Notes: a model not told the origin generated them from the letters alone. A stretch of 64,000 bases of DNA from Mycobacterium terramassiliense (GCF_900157385.1 NZ_LT717701.1:1523772-1587771), one strand, 5' to 3'. Positions 24,258 through 32,147 are shown, numbered from the stretch's first letter. A program made the numbers and translations.

Positions 24258-25022
24258 TCAGAGCTGATTCTCGGGCCCGATGACCGCCCACACCGTCTTC
24301 CCGGACGACGTGGGCGTGCTGCCCCAGGCGCGTGACAAGGCGTCGACGATCGCCAGCCCGGAGACGTCGATGCCCTTGTCCGGCGACGGCAGCCGCAGCG
24401 CGGGCGTGCTGCTGGAGTCGGACACCGCGATGGTCGCGGTCGTGCCGTCGGCCTCGAGCCGCATCATCGGGACGCTTCCGGTGTGTTCCAGCACGTTCTC
24501 GACGAACACGTTGACGACCACCAAGGCGACCGGGATGAGCGCGGACTGCGACCAGGCGGTAAGCCACTCGCGGACCAGCCGGCGCGATTCGCGCAGACTG
24601 GTCAGGTTGGCGGGCAACTCGGCGTCGGCATGGTGCACGGTGCGGCTGGTGAGCCGGTCGAGCGCCTTCATCGCGGACTTTTCGGTCGCGTACACCGGCA
24701 TGAAGCGGGCCACGCCGCTGCGGGTGATCGCCTCGCGGGCGGCGCGATCGGCGCAGATGAGCACGATCGGAACCTCGGGCCGGGTGTGAACCTGCCAGCG
24801 CACACCGATGAAGCTCGACCACGTCGATTCCGCGGGCACCTGAAGTTTGGAGACATTGACGATGACGGCCGACGGCTCGTCGAGCGTGGTCTTCATGATC
24901 ATGTCGCGAAGCGCCGCGGAGCTGCTGGCGTCGAGCTGACCCTCGACGGTGAGGATGACGACTGACTCGTCGGTTCGCGTCGCCACGGCGAGCGAACTCG
25001 GGGACTCAGCTAGCGCGCCCAA
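24258..25022 (-). CDS. STAS domain fused to RsbW-like ATPase domain
   Basis: About 254 residues. Residues 15-105 form a STAS domain (VVILTVEGQLDASSSAALRD, then VIVNVSKLQVP), as in anti-sigma antagonists. Residues 135-250 form a GHKL/HATPase_c_2 domain with an N-box-like VVNVFVENVLEHTG and a G-box-like DKGIDVSGLAIVDALSRAWG, as in anti-sigma kinases such as RsbW. An antagonist and its kinase type in one chain suggests self-contained partner switching. The TTG at 25022 has AAAGGGG eight bases before it; a GTG at 25031 in frame has no usable spacing to that site. It corresponds by position to Rv0941c. No sigma gene is adjacent, so the target is unknown. Confidence 0.78.
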   Translation of the reverse strand: MGALAESPSSLAVATRTDESVVILTVEGQLDASSSAALRDMIMKTTLDEPSAVIVNVSKLQVPAESTWSSFIGVRWQVHTRPEVPIVLICADRAAREAITRSGVARFMPVYATEKSAMKALDRLTSRTVHHADAELPANLTSLRESRRLVREWLTAWSQSALIPVALVVVNVFVENVLEHTGSVPMMRLEADGTTATIAVSDSSSTPALRLPSPDKGIDVSGLAIVDALSRAWGSTPTSSGKTVWAVIGPENQL

Positions 25023-25389
25023 CGCAGCCACCCCTTTCCGTTCAGGGCTTCATCCTCGCCAATCTCGACCTGCGAGACAGTTTCACGCCGGTGTGCGTGT
25101 CTGCATAGCAATTTAGGCGCACGGAATCCGAACTGAAAAGAAGACGGACGCAATGTCGCAATTGGGCCTCGCCCTGCCATATCCCCGCTCCTCGAATTCC
25201 CGGCTAGCTGCTGGAGAACTCGCCCCCCTCGACGGCACACACGCCCACGCACCGGACCAAGCCGCTCCACCCGCGTGGCCAGCCCCCCATTGAGACGAAA
25301 ATTAGACTAGGAGGGTTACCCGTACGCCGCCGTCGGCAAACCCCTTGGTGGCGCGAGGGCGCAGCAAACGGTGCCGGCTCCCTTGGGTG
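25023..25389. other. 367-bp gap upstream of the STAS gene
   Basis: I see no gene, RNA or clear repeat. The minus-strand promoter of the STAS/ATPase gene must lie here, and the 3' end of the flavoprotein gene borders the other side. GC content is somewhat lower around 25050-25130 (GAATCCGAACTGAAAAGAAG), as expected for promoter DNA. Confidence 0.4.
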
Positions 25390-26583
25390 CTAGCTGAGGG
25401 CGTACGGCGGGGCGCCGACACCGGCGACCGTATGCGTGCCCCACGGCGTTTGCTCGACGATGCGCGCGGCCGCGCTGCGCTCGCCGACCGTCAGCGTCGC
25501 GGTCCTTGTCTCGTTGAGCGCCGCGGCGCCGAAAACCGTGCCTTGCCAGTGGTAATGGCCGTCGATCGGGTCCAGATGGCCCGTGAGCCGCACGCGTACC
25601 GGCTGCTCGGCGCCGGCGATCGTCAGCGTCGCCGCGCCTTCATAGCTCGCATCGCCGGCGCCGGCGCCGGCGGTCAGGTCGAAGGCCGACGCCACGGGTT
25701 GGGGCTGGGCGGGGCGCAGGTAGGCGCGCTCGTTGAATACCTGGTAGCTACTGCGCCGCACTTCGATGCGGGTGGCCTCGGTGTGTTGCAGGAGGCCGAC
25801 GCACTCGGCGATGTAGCGCGCTTGTGCGTCGACGTCGGGGCCGTCGATGAAGAAGTAGTTGGGCAGCCCGTGAACGGCGACCCCGAAATAGGGCTCCGCG
25901 CCGTCGGCCCAGAGCTCGGCGGCGCTCACGCCGCCCGCGCCGAGCAGCTTCGTCTGTTCCGCGCGATCGGGGACGGCGAACCCGGTGCCGTAGACGATGG
26001 CGTCGACGCCGTGTTCGACCCCGTCGGCGGTGTGGATGCCCGATGCGGTGACGGCGCTGATGGTCGATCTCACCAGCGCGGGCCGCGGCTGTGCCGTGGC
26101 CGCCGGCCGGACGCGGCGGCTCAGCCACCGCTTGACGCGGGTGGCAGGGAGCGGCAACTCGTCGACGATCCGGCGCGGCGGGTGCGCAAAGACGGTGACG
26201 GCGGCGGCCGACGCGGTCAGCCGCGGCAGGTAGTGGCCGGCGGTGCCGTCGGCGCCGACGACCGCGACGCGCTTACCGGCCGGGTCGAAGCCGGGTGGCC
26301 ACTGCGCCGCGTGGAACGATTCGCCGAGGAAGCCGTCGCGCCCCGGAATGTCGGGCAACCACGGGACCTGCACCGGTCGGTCCGCGGCGATGACGATGCC
26401 GGCCCGCGTCGTCTCCCCCTCGGATGTCGCGAGCAGCCAGGTGTCGGTGCCGTCGTCGAATCGTGCGCCGAGGACCTCGCGGTCGAGCGGCACGACGTCG
26501 GCGACGCCCGCCGCCCGCAGCGCCTCACGCGCGGCGCGGCCGCCGTCGCCCGCGCCGAGGACGACGACCGGCGGCCGGGTCAC
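25390..26583 (-). CDS. FAD-dependent monooxygenase-like protein with C-terminal DUF4873
   Basis: A 397-residue flavoprotein. The start is the GTG at 26583, overlapping the stop of the diiron oxygenase gene by four bases (GTGA). Two dinucleotide-binding motifs are visible: VVVLGAGDGGRAAREAL at about residue 5 and RVAVVGADGTAGHYLPRL at about 120. The GTGFAVPDRAEQ segment resembles flavin monooxygenase/Baeyer-Villiger relatives, which carry ATG near this point. The last 100 or so residues match DUF4873 (LTGHLDPIDGHYHWQGTVFG, then TPWGTHTVAGVGAPPY). It resembles Rv0943c by position. Translational coupling suggests it supplies electrons to, or acts with, the oxygenase; that is an inference. Confidence 0.8.
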   Translation of the reverse strand: MTRPPVVVLGAGDGGRAAREALRAAGVADVVPLDREVLGARFDDGTDTWLLATSEGETTRAGIVIAADRPVQVPWLPDIPGRDGFLGESFHAAQWPPGFDPAGKRVAVVGADGTAGHYLPRLTASAAAVTVFAHPPRRIVDELPLPATRVKRWLSRRVRPAATAQPRPALVRSTISAVTASGIHTADGVEHGVDAIVYGTGFAVPDRAEQTKLLGAGGVSAAELWADGAEPYFGVAVHGLPNYFFIDGPDVDAQARYIAECVGLLQHTEATRIEVRRSSYQVFNERAYLRPAQPQPVASAFDLTAGAGAGDASYEGAATLTIAGAEQPVRVRLTGHLDPIDGHYHWQGTVFGAAALNETRTATLTVGERSAAARIVEQTPWGTHTVAGVGAPPYALS

Positions 26584-27485
26584 AGGAACCTGCTGCGCTT
26601 CCAGCCGCGACGCGCGATGGGACCCAGCAGGCCCACCTCGGTGAGGAACGCCGCCAGCGGAGCGAAGCCGCCAACCTGCATCTCGCGGCGGTGCGGGCTG
26701 GTGCGGGCGGTCCGTCGGGCCCGCTTCGCGTCCAGACCCACCCGCGCGTAGGGGATCGGATTGCTGAACAGGTAGTTGAAGAAGTAGCCGCCCAGCCCGT
26801 TGATATTGGCCATGAACCATCGGTTGAGCCGGGGCATTTCGGTGACGCGCTTGCGGGCCCCGTCCCGGGCGAACTGAATGTGGCGCGCCTCCTCGGTGAC
26901 GTGAATCCGCATGAGGCGCTGGATGATTGGCTGCAATTCCGGGTCGTCCATCATCTGCCGCTGCAGCGAGTCGAAGATCTCCTCACCGATGAGCGCGGCC
27001 ATCCACAGCATCGAGCCGCGCTGGAACGCGAGCGGCAGGGCATTGATGATCCAACGGTGAAAAAGCCGCGGGCGCACCGGCTTGGCGCCGATGCGCTCGA
27101 TCGCCTTGCCGAACATGACCATGTGGCGGGTCTCGTCGCCCAGCTCGGTCAGCTTGTAATGCGTCGAGGAGCTGGTGGGGTCCTCGTGCAGGATGGTCCG
27201 CAACAACGACTGGTTGAGCATGTTCTCGAACCAGATCCCTGCGGACAGCGTGTTGACCAGTTCCTGGCGCGACAGATCGATCTGTTGTTCGCGGGTCATC
27301 TCGTCCCACATCGGCGTGTTGTACAACGACACCAGCCGCGGCGGCAGATAGAACTTGTCCGGATCCAGCGGCGCGTCCCAATCGATGTCGACGACGGGCT
27401 CGTAGGACTTCTTGACCGAGCCTTTCAGCAAACGGTCCGAGAACTCCTCACGACTTGGGCCACTTGGCTTCACCACCGTGGTCAT
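26580..27485 (-). CDS. AurF-like diiron N-oxygenase
   Basis: A 301-residue helical protein of the p-aminobenzoate N-oxygenase (AurF) family. The metal ligands line up fully: Glu87 in IWFENML, Glu118-x2-His121 in DETRH, Glu168 in IGEEIFD, and His195-x3-Glu199-x2-His202 in IHVTEEARHIQ. This includes the extra histidine that marks AurF-type rather than ferritin-type sites. Family members oxidise aromatic amines or act on other substrates using O2; the substrate here is unknown. It is the first gene of a coupled pair with the flavoprotein. A 20-bp palindrome lies 35 bp upstream. I know of no counterpart in M. tuberculosis at this place. Confidence 0.85.
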   Translation of the reverse strand: MTTVVKPSGPSREEFSDRLLKGSVKKSYEPVVDIDWDAPLDPDKFYLPPRLVSLYNTPMWDEMTREQQIDLSRQELVNTLSAGIWFENMLNQSLLRTILHEDPTSSSTHYKLTELGDETRHMVMFGKAIERIGAKPVRPRLFHRWIINALPLAFQRGSMLWMAALIGEEIFDSLQRQMMDDPELQPIIQRLMRIHVTEEARHIQFARDGARKRVTEMPRLNRWFMANINGLGGYFFNYLFSNPIPYARVGLDAKRARRTARTSPHRREMQVGGFAPLAAFLTEVGLLGPIARRGWKRSRFL

Positions 27486-27519
27486 GGCGCTGGCGTCCCT
27501 TCATTGGGTGCTTCAGACG

Positions 27520-27539
27520 GTACCCATGGTACTGGGTAC
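27520..27539. promoter_or_regulatory. Palindromic operator candidate between the AurF-like operon and cobF
   Basis: GTACCCA-TGGTAC-TGGGTAC has perfect 7-bp arms around a 6-bp spacer. It lies 35 bp upstream of the diiron oxygenase start and 68 bp upstream of cobF, in the 121-bp divergent region. The shape suits a TetR- or GntR-type repressor dimer; no regulator gene is adjacent. Confidence 0.5.
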
Positions 27540-27606
27540 TTGGAGTCCCGGCTAGGCCCTCGAGGTCTCGATTCGGCACTCTGATTTAACCAATAAGGAG
27601 GGTTTC

Positions 27607-28350
27607 TTGGGTCGGCATATTCACGTGATCGGCATCGGTGCGGGCGATCCCGACTACGTGACGGTCCAGGCGATCGAGGCCCTGAATGACACCCAGGTCT
27701 TCTTTGCGATGGACAAGGGGGAAGCCAAAAGCGACCTGGTGGCCCTGCGGCGAGAGGTCTGCGCGCGGTTCATCCGGGAGCCCGGGTACCGCTTCGTGGA
27801 GTTGCCGGACCCGAAACGCTCGACCGGGCCCGACTACCGCGAGGGGGTCTCGGACTGGCACGCCGCGCGGGCACGGGTGTGGGCGTCGGCCATCGCCACC
27901 GAGCTCGGCGCCGACGGCGTGGGTGCCTTCCTGGCCTGGGGCGACCCGTCGCTCTACGACAGCACCCTGCGGATCCTGGATGCCGTCGCGGCCGAGGTCG
28001 AATTCACCCTCGATGTCATTCCCGGTATCACCGCGGTGCAGGCGCTCACGGCCCGGCACCGCATCCCGCTCAACGAGGTGGGCGAGCCGGTCCTGATCAC
28101 CACCGGCAGGCGGCTGCGCGAGCATGGGTTGGCGGGCTCGGCGGTCGTGATGCTGGACGGGGACTGTTCGTTTCAGGCGTGCCCGCCCGACACGAAGATC
28201 TGGTGGGGCGCCTACCTGGGCACCACCGACGAGCTGCTGGTGGCCGGCACCGTCGGCGAGGTCGGGCCGCGCATCGCGGCGCTGCGGGCCGACGCCCGCG
28301 CCCGGCACGGCTGGATCATGGACACCTATTTGCTCAGACCGGCAGACTGA
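27607..28350 (+). CDS. cobF: Precorrin-6A synthase (deacetylating) CobF
   Basis: A 247-residue SAM-dependent methyltransferase of the aerobic cobalamin pathway: C-1 methylation with loss of acetate, converting precorrin-5 to precorrin-6A. The N-terminus HIHVIGIGAGDPDYVTVQAI is the tetrapyrrole methylase SAM site. The core GAFLAWGDPSLYDSTLRIL and VIPGITAVQALTARHRIPL are typical of CobF. The start is a TTG with AAGGAGG five bases upstream. The gene is intact. From memory, cobF has been lost from most of the M. tuberculosis complex at exactly this neighbourhood, between Rv0943c and Rv0944. The next gene begins 5 bp downstream, so they are probably cotranscribed. Confidence 0.92.
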   Translation: MGRHIHVIGIGAGDPDYVTVQAIEALNDTQVFFAMDKGEAKSDLVALRREVCARFIREPGYRFVELPDPKRSTGPDYREGVSDWHAARARVWASAIATELGADGVGAFLAWGDPSLYDSTLRILDAVAAEVEFTLDVIPGITAVQALTARHRIPLNEVGEPVLITTGRRLREHGLAGSAVVMLDGDCSFQACPPDTKIWWGAYLGTTDELLVAGTVGEVGPRIAALRADARARHGWIMDTYLLRPAD

Positions 28351-28355
28351 AGGGC

Positions 28356-29219
28356 GTGCCCGAACTGCCCGAGGTCGAAGCGCTGGTCGACCATCTGCGG
28401 CGCCGCGCCGTCGGTTCGACGATCGGTCGCGTCGACGTCGGCGCGCTGTCGGTGCTCAAGACCTTCGACCCGCCGACGACCGCGCTGCACGGCCAGCCCG
28501 TGACGGGCGCCCAGCGGTGGGGCAAGTACCTGGGATTGCAGGCCGGGCAGCTGTTCCTGATCGCCCACCTGTCGCGCGCGGGCTGGCTGCGGTGGTCCGA
28601 CAAGCTGGCCGCGGCGCCGCTGCGACCCGGCAAGGGGCCGATCGCGTTGCGCGTGCACCTGGGCACCCCGGGCGAGGCGCCCGGCTTTGACCTCACCGAG
28701 GCGGGCACCCAGAAGCGGCTGGCGGTGTGGCTCGTTGACGACCCGAAGGTGGTGCCCGGCATCGCGGCCCTCGGCCCCGACGCGCTGGAGCTCGGACCCG
28801 AGGACCTGGCCGGGGTGCTGGCCGGTAACACGGGCCGGATCAAGACCGTCATCACCGACCAGAAGGTGATCGCCGGCATCGGCAACGCCTACAGCGACGA
28901 AATCCTGCACGTCGCAAAGATCTCGCCGTTCGCGACCGCGGGCAAGCTGTCCGACGGACAGCTGACCGCCCTGCACGACGCGATGATCTCGGTGCTGACC
29001 GACGCGGTGAGCCGCTCCGTCGGCCAGGGGGCCGCGACGCTCAAGGGGGAGAAGCGCTCCGGATTACGGGTTCATGCCCGCACCGGCCTGCCCTGCCCGG
29101 TGTGCGGGGACACCGTGCGCGAAGTGTCGTTCGCGGACAAGTCTTTTCAGTATTGCCCGACGTGCCAGACCGGTGGCAAGGTGCTGGCCGACCGGCGCTT
29201 GTCGCGGCTGCTCAAGTAG
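28356..29219 (+). CDS. Fpg/Nei-family DNA glycosylase
   Basis: A 287-residue base-excision repair enzyme that removes oxidised bases and nicks the abasic site. After removal of the initiator, the N-terminus PELPEVEALVDHLRR gives catalytic Pro2 and Glu3. The H2TH region is DQKVIAGIGNAYSDEILHVA and the C-terminal zinc finger is CPVC...CPTC. The length is full for the family; from memory the tubercle bacillus Rv0944 is a shorter remnant. The GTG at 28356 is 5 bp after the cobF stop; coupling is likely. Substrate preference (oxidised purines or pyrimidines) cannot be read from sequence. Confidence 0.92.
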   Translation: MPELPEVEALVDHLRRRAVGSTIGRVDVGALSVLKTFDPPTTALHGQPVTGAQRWGKYLGLQAGQLFLIAHLSRAGWLRWSDKLAAAPLRPGKGPIALRVHLGTPGEAPGFDLTEAGTQKRLAVWLVDDPKVVPGIAALGPDALELGPEDLAGVLAGNTGRIKTVITDQKVIAGIGNAYSDEILHVAKISPFATAGKLSDGQLTALHDAMISVLTDAVSRSVGQGAATLKGEKRSGLRVHARTGLPCPVCGDTVREVSFADKSFQYCPTCQTGGKVLADRRLSRLLK

Positions 29220-29255
29220 CGCCCACCCCCGGTCGCTGCTCGAATAGCGGTCGAG

Positions 29256-29304
29256 CGTCGACTTGTTGTGCGGAAAACCGCCTATCGAGCCCAACAACTC
29301 GACG
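29256..29304. terminator. Stem-loop downstream of the glycosylase gene
   Basis: CGTCGACTTGTTG (29256-29268) pairs with CAACAACTCGACG (29292-29304) with one mismatch, and an inner hairpin GCGG-AAAA-CCGC lies at 29270-29281. It sits 37 bp after the glycosylase stop and 29 bp before the SDR start. It has no U run and could terminate or stabilise the mRNA. Confidence 0.5.
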
Positions 29305-29332
29305 TTGGGCGGGCACTAGCTATGCTGCCGGG

Positions 29333-30106
29333 GTGACTCGTCAGAAGATTCTCATCACTGGCGCGAGTTCCGGCCTGGGTGCCGGGATGGCGCGATCCTT
29401 CGCCGCCAAGGGCCGCGACCTGGGGTTGTGCGCCCGTCGCACCGAGCGGCTCGATGAGCTGAAAGCCGAACTGACGCAAAGGTATCCGGGCATCAAAGTC
29501 GCCGTCGCCGCGTTGGACGTCAACGACCACGAGCAGGTGCCGAAGGTGTTCGCCGAGCTCAACGACGAACTGGGCGGCATCGACCGCGTCGTCGTCAACG
29601 CCGGGATCGGCAAGGGCGCCAAGCTCGGCTCCGGCAAGCTCTGGGCGAACAAGGCGACCATCGAGACCAACCTGGTGGCCGCACTCGTACAGATCGAAGC
29701 GGCGCTGGAGATGTTCGCCAAGAGTCCCCCGCAAGCGGGAGGTGCCCCCAGTTCGGGCCACCTGGTGCTCATCTCGTCGGTGCTCGGTAACAAGGGTGTG
29801 CCGGGCGTCAAGGCGGCCTACTGCGCGAGCAAGGCCGGGTTGACCTCCCTGGGCGAATCGCTGCGCGCCGAATACCCCAGCGGCCCGATCAAGGTTTCGG
29901 TGATCGAGCCGGGCTATATCGAGTCGGAGATGACCGCCAAATCCTCCAGCACAATGTTGATGGTGGACAACGAGACTGGCGTCAAGGCGCTCGTTGCCGC
30001 GATCGAGCGCGAGCCGGGCCGGGCGGTGGTGCCCTGGTGGCCCTGGGCGCCGCTGGTGCAGCTCTTGCGGGTCCTGCCGCCCCGGCTGACGAAGCTGTTC
30101 GCCTAG
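29333..30106 (+). CDS. Short-chain dehydrogenase/reductase (Rv0945 type)
   Basis: A 257-residue SDR. It has TGASSGLGAG at residue 8, NAGIGKGAKLGSGKLWANKA, the catalytic Ser in LVLISSVLG, and YCASK as YxxxK. The end EREPGRAVVPWWPWAPLVQL is characteristic of this mycobacterial group. The GTG at 29333 is taken (VTRQKILITGASSG). Between the helix ending ALEMFAK and SGHLVL there is an insert, SPPQAGGAPS, encoded by a 27-bp hairpin repeat in reverse orientation; other family members as I remember them have only a few residues there. The insert lies in a loop before the active-site strand and keeps the frame. The substrate is unknown. Confidence 0.88.
   Translation: MTRQKILITGASSGLGAGMARSFAAKGRDLGLCARRTERLDELKAELTQRYPGIKVAVAALDVNDHEQVPKVFAELNDELGGIDRVVVNAGIGKGAKLGSGKLWANKATIETNLVAALVQIEAALEMFAKSPPQAGGAPSSGHLVLISSVLGNKGVPGVKAAYCASKAGLTSLGESLRAEYPSGPIKVSVIEPGYIESEMTAKSSSTMLMVDNETGVKALVAAIEREPGRAVVPWWPWAPLVQLLRVLPPRLTKLFA
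29724..29750 (-). repeat. 27-bp hairpin repeat inside a coding sequence
   Basis: Read on the minus strand it starts TGGGGGCACCTCCCGCTTGC and ends GGGGGAC. It differs by one base from the copy at 12742-12768. Being 27 bp, it adds nine codons without breaking the SDR frame. Confidence 0.75.
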
Positions 30107-30115
30107 CGAGAAGAG

Positions 30116-31441
30116 TCAGTGGGGGACCGGTGTGTAATGCGCTGAGTCGGTGGTGAATTCGGGTTTGCCGTAGGTCGCTAGCCGGAGCTTCAGCAGCGCG
30201 ATGACATACGCGTCGGTGACGTCCCTGAGCACCGGGATGCGGCTGGCGTGGCTGACCGCGGTGAAGCGCCCGATGATGAAGGGCGCGGTGAGGGCTACCC
30301 GCAAGAGGTCCGTCGAGCCGAGCGAGACGCCCATGGCCTCGGCCACGTCGCGGTCACCACCGCAGAAAGTGCGGACGAAAGTGAGCTTGCTGAAACTCTT
30401 TTCGACCGCTTCGGCGCACCGGTCGAACAGGGTGGTGTCGGGGCGCAGATAGGCCGCCATGGTGCCGCGGACGAGTTCGGCACAGATGCTGTCGAACCCG
30501 TGTCGCAGCAGTGCCGAGCGCGCGTGCATGACATGGATGATGTCGGCGGGTTCCGCGGGCAGCAGTTCCTCGGGCAGGCCGAGCAGAAAGCAGCGATACC
30601 TGGCGAATTCGATGACGGCACGCTCTTCTTTGGTGAACTCCGTCCGCCCCTGTTGGCGCGCCTTGCGAGCCAACAGGTACTGGCCGATCATTCCCGCGGG
30701 CATCTGGTCAACCTGTGGCACCGGCATGCCGTAGACGGCCGTGTCCCATTTGTCCGATTTCTTCAAAGCGTTGTAGCGGACCATCGAGTGCATCAGCCGC
30801 ACCATGGCGGCGGCCTCAAACCCCGGGCCGTACCGGTCCAGCGCCCCGGGCAGCGTCGTGACGGCGAAGAAACTGGCCGTTTCGTTGACGCGCCGGGCGG
30901 CCCGCTTGCCCGAGAGCGCGCCGGTCAGAGCCATCGGCAGCGCGGCGTAGGTGTTGGTGAAGGTCGCGATGAAGGCTCCCCGGGTGATGAAAGGGACCAG
31001 CAGCGCCGCGGGAATCCGCTCTTGGCGAGCGCCCTCACGCACCAGGTCGAAATCGATCCACTCCGGGGTGGCCTCCATCGCCGCGATGAACGCGACGAGT
31101 TCGGGGGGTGCCTCGGGCACGGCCTCGATTCCGTGCCGGCAGGCCCTGGTGAGCATGTCGATCAGCTGCGTGACGCTGTGTGTGGCCATCAGCGCCGCGT
31201 AGGGATCGGCGACGACGTCGCCGAGCAGGGTGGCCGTGCTGATCAATTCGAGGACGCGGTCGTCTTCCAGGATCGGCGCGCGGTCGGCGACCCAGGTCGG
31301 CAGGGCGGAGTCGACGTCCGGCTCGGTGGCCAGCCGATCCGGCGCCCGGTCGAAGTCGAAGTCCCCGTAGAGATCGGGCTGCAACTCGCGCTGACTGCGG
31401 ACACGTTGGGCGAGTTCGGGGTAGTACGTGGCCCTGGACAT
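30116..31441 (-). CDS. DUF2236 / MpaB-type oxygenase-like protein
   Basis: A 441-residue mostly helical protein of the DUF2236 family, which includes latex-clearing (rubber) oxygenases and the MpaB-type ER oxygenases and is thought to bind haem b. The core segments are ETASFFAVTTLPGALDRYGP followed by AAAMVRLMHSMVRYNALKK, the usual site of an arginine-histidine pair, and PAEPADIIHVMHARSALLRH. No signal peptide is present. The ATG at 31441 has GGGAGG nine bases upstream. It is divergent from a TetR gene over a 41-bp nested palindrome, so it is probably its regulated target. The substrate is unknown; hydrophobic or isoprenoid compounds are plausible. Confidence 0.82.
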   Translation of the reverse strand: MSRATYYPELAQRVRSQRELQPDLYGDFDFDRAPDRLATEPDVDSALPTWVADRAPILEDDRVLELISTATLLGDVVADPYAALMATHSVTQLIDMLTRACRHGIEAVPEAPPELVAFIAAMEATPEWIDFDLVREGARQERIPAALLVPFITRGAFIATFTNTYAALPMALTGALSGKRAARRVNETASFFAVTTLPGALDRYGPGFEAAAMVRLMHSMVRYNALKKSDKWDTAVYGMPVPQVDQMPAGMIGQYLLARKARQQGRTEFTKEERAVIEFARYRCFLLGLPEELLPAEPADIIHVMHARSALLRHGFDSICAELVRGTMAAYLRPDTTLFDRCAEAVEKSFSKLTFVRTFCGGDRDVAEAMGVSLGSTDLLRVALTAPFIIGRFTAVSHASRIPVLRDVTDAYVIALLKLRLATYGKPEFTTDSAHYTPVPH

Positions 31442-31458
31442 GACAAGCTGCCTCCCGG

Positions 31459-31499
31459 TAACTAACAGTTCGTGAGTAATACTCACAAGGTGTTAGTTA
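31459..31499. promoter_or_regulatory. 41-bp nested palindromic operator between oxygenase and TetR genes
   Basis: Two perfect palindromes share one centre at 31479. The inner one is GTGAGTAATACTCAC (31472-31486). The outer arms are TAACTAACA (31459-31467) and TGTTAGTTA (31491-31499), with 4 bp of unpaired sequence on each side. It occupies the 57-bp divergent gap and reaches the TetR start codon, a layout typical of autorepression. Confidence 0.85.
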
Positions 31500-32131
31500 T
31501 GCTGTCAAGCGTGACCACGTCATTGCCGTCGATGTCGTCGGGCGCCAAGCGCCGCATGACCGCCGAGGGCCGGCGCGAGCAGATCCTCGACGTCACGCAC
31601 GCGATCGTCGACGCCGACGGGTTCCACGCGGCAACACCGAACCGCATCGCGGAGCAGGCCGGCATCAATCGGTCGTTGATCTATCAGAAGTTCGGCGACT
31701 TGGCGGGACTGTTCGTCGAACTGATCGACCGGGAGGCGGCCCGGGCGGGTGCGCAGTTCGCCGAAGCGATCTCGGGTTTGGATGCCGCCGCGCAAGATCA
31801 GTCGCTGGTGCTCGCCTTCGACGGCGTGCTGGCGGCCGTCGATGCCCACCCGGCGACGTGGCGGTTGTTCCTGTTCCCGCCGCAGGGCGCTCCGCCGGAG
31901 TTGTATGCCCGCCTGGCTCAATCGGAGGCGGCCGTCATTGACTTCTTCGTCCGTGAGCTACTGCGCACCAATCAGCAGCTGCACGATCCCGAATACACCG
32001 CCCGAGTCCTGCACGCCGCCGGTCGCGAGTTGCTGCGGCTGCACCTCAGTGATCCGCAGACCGCGACCGTGGAGCGCTTGCGCACGTTTGTGCGGCGATT
32101 CGGCTCCGAACCCGTGGTTCCGACCGGCTGA
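31499..32131 (+). CDS. TetR-family transcriptional regulator
   Basis: About 210 residues. The N-terminal helix-turn-helix is RREQILDVTHAIVDADGFHA, then RIAEQAGINRSLIYQKFGDLAGL. The C-terminal ligand domain is all-helical and contains RLFLFPPQGAPPELYARLA. No strong ribosome-binding site is visible; the ATG at 31499 is the last base set of the operator's outer arm, and a GTG at 31511 is an alternative, so the mRNA may be leaderless. It is divergent from the DUF2236 oxygenase gene and probably represses that gene and itself from the nested palindrome. The ligand is unknown. It ends 17 bp from the convergent pgi stop. Confidence 0.88.
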   Translation: MLSSVTTSLPSMSSGAKRRMTAEGRREQILDVTHAIVDADGFHAATPNRIAEQAGINRSLIYQKFGDLAGLFVELIDREAARAGAQFAEAISGLDAAAQDQSLVLAFDGVLAAVDAHPATWRLFLFPPQGAPPELYARLAQSEAAVIDFFVRELLRTNQQLHDPEYTARVLHAAGRELLRLHLSDPQTATVERLRTFVRRFGSEPVVPTG

Positions 32132-32147
32132 GGGTCGCCGTGAAACG

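Noticed and set aside
26584..26820. Longer start of the FAD/DUF4873 gene at 26820
   Set aside because: The extension lies within the diiron oxygenase gene and lacks flavoprotein sequence; the GTG at 26583 overlaps the stop of the upstream gene and starts at the Rossmann strand.
30248..31465. 405-residue plus-strand frame opposite the DUF2236 gene
   Set aside because: Antisense shadow; the minus-strand protein has clear family motifs and a good start.
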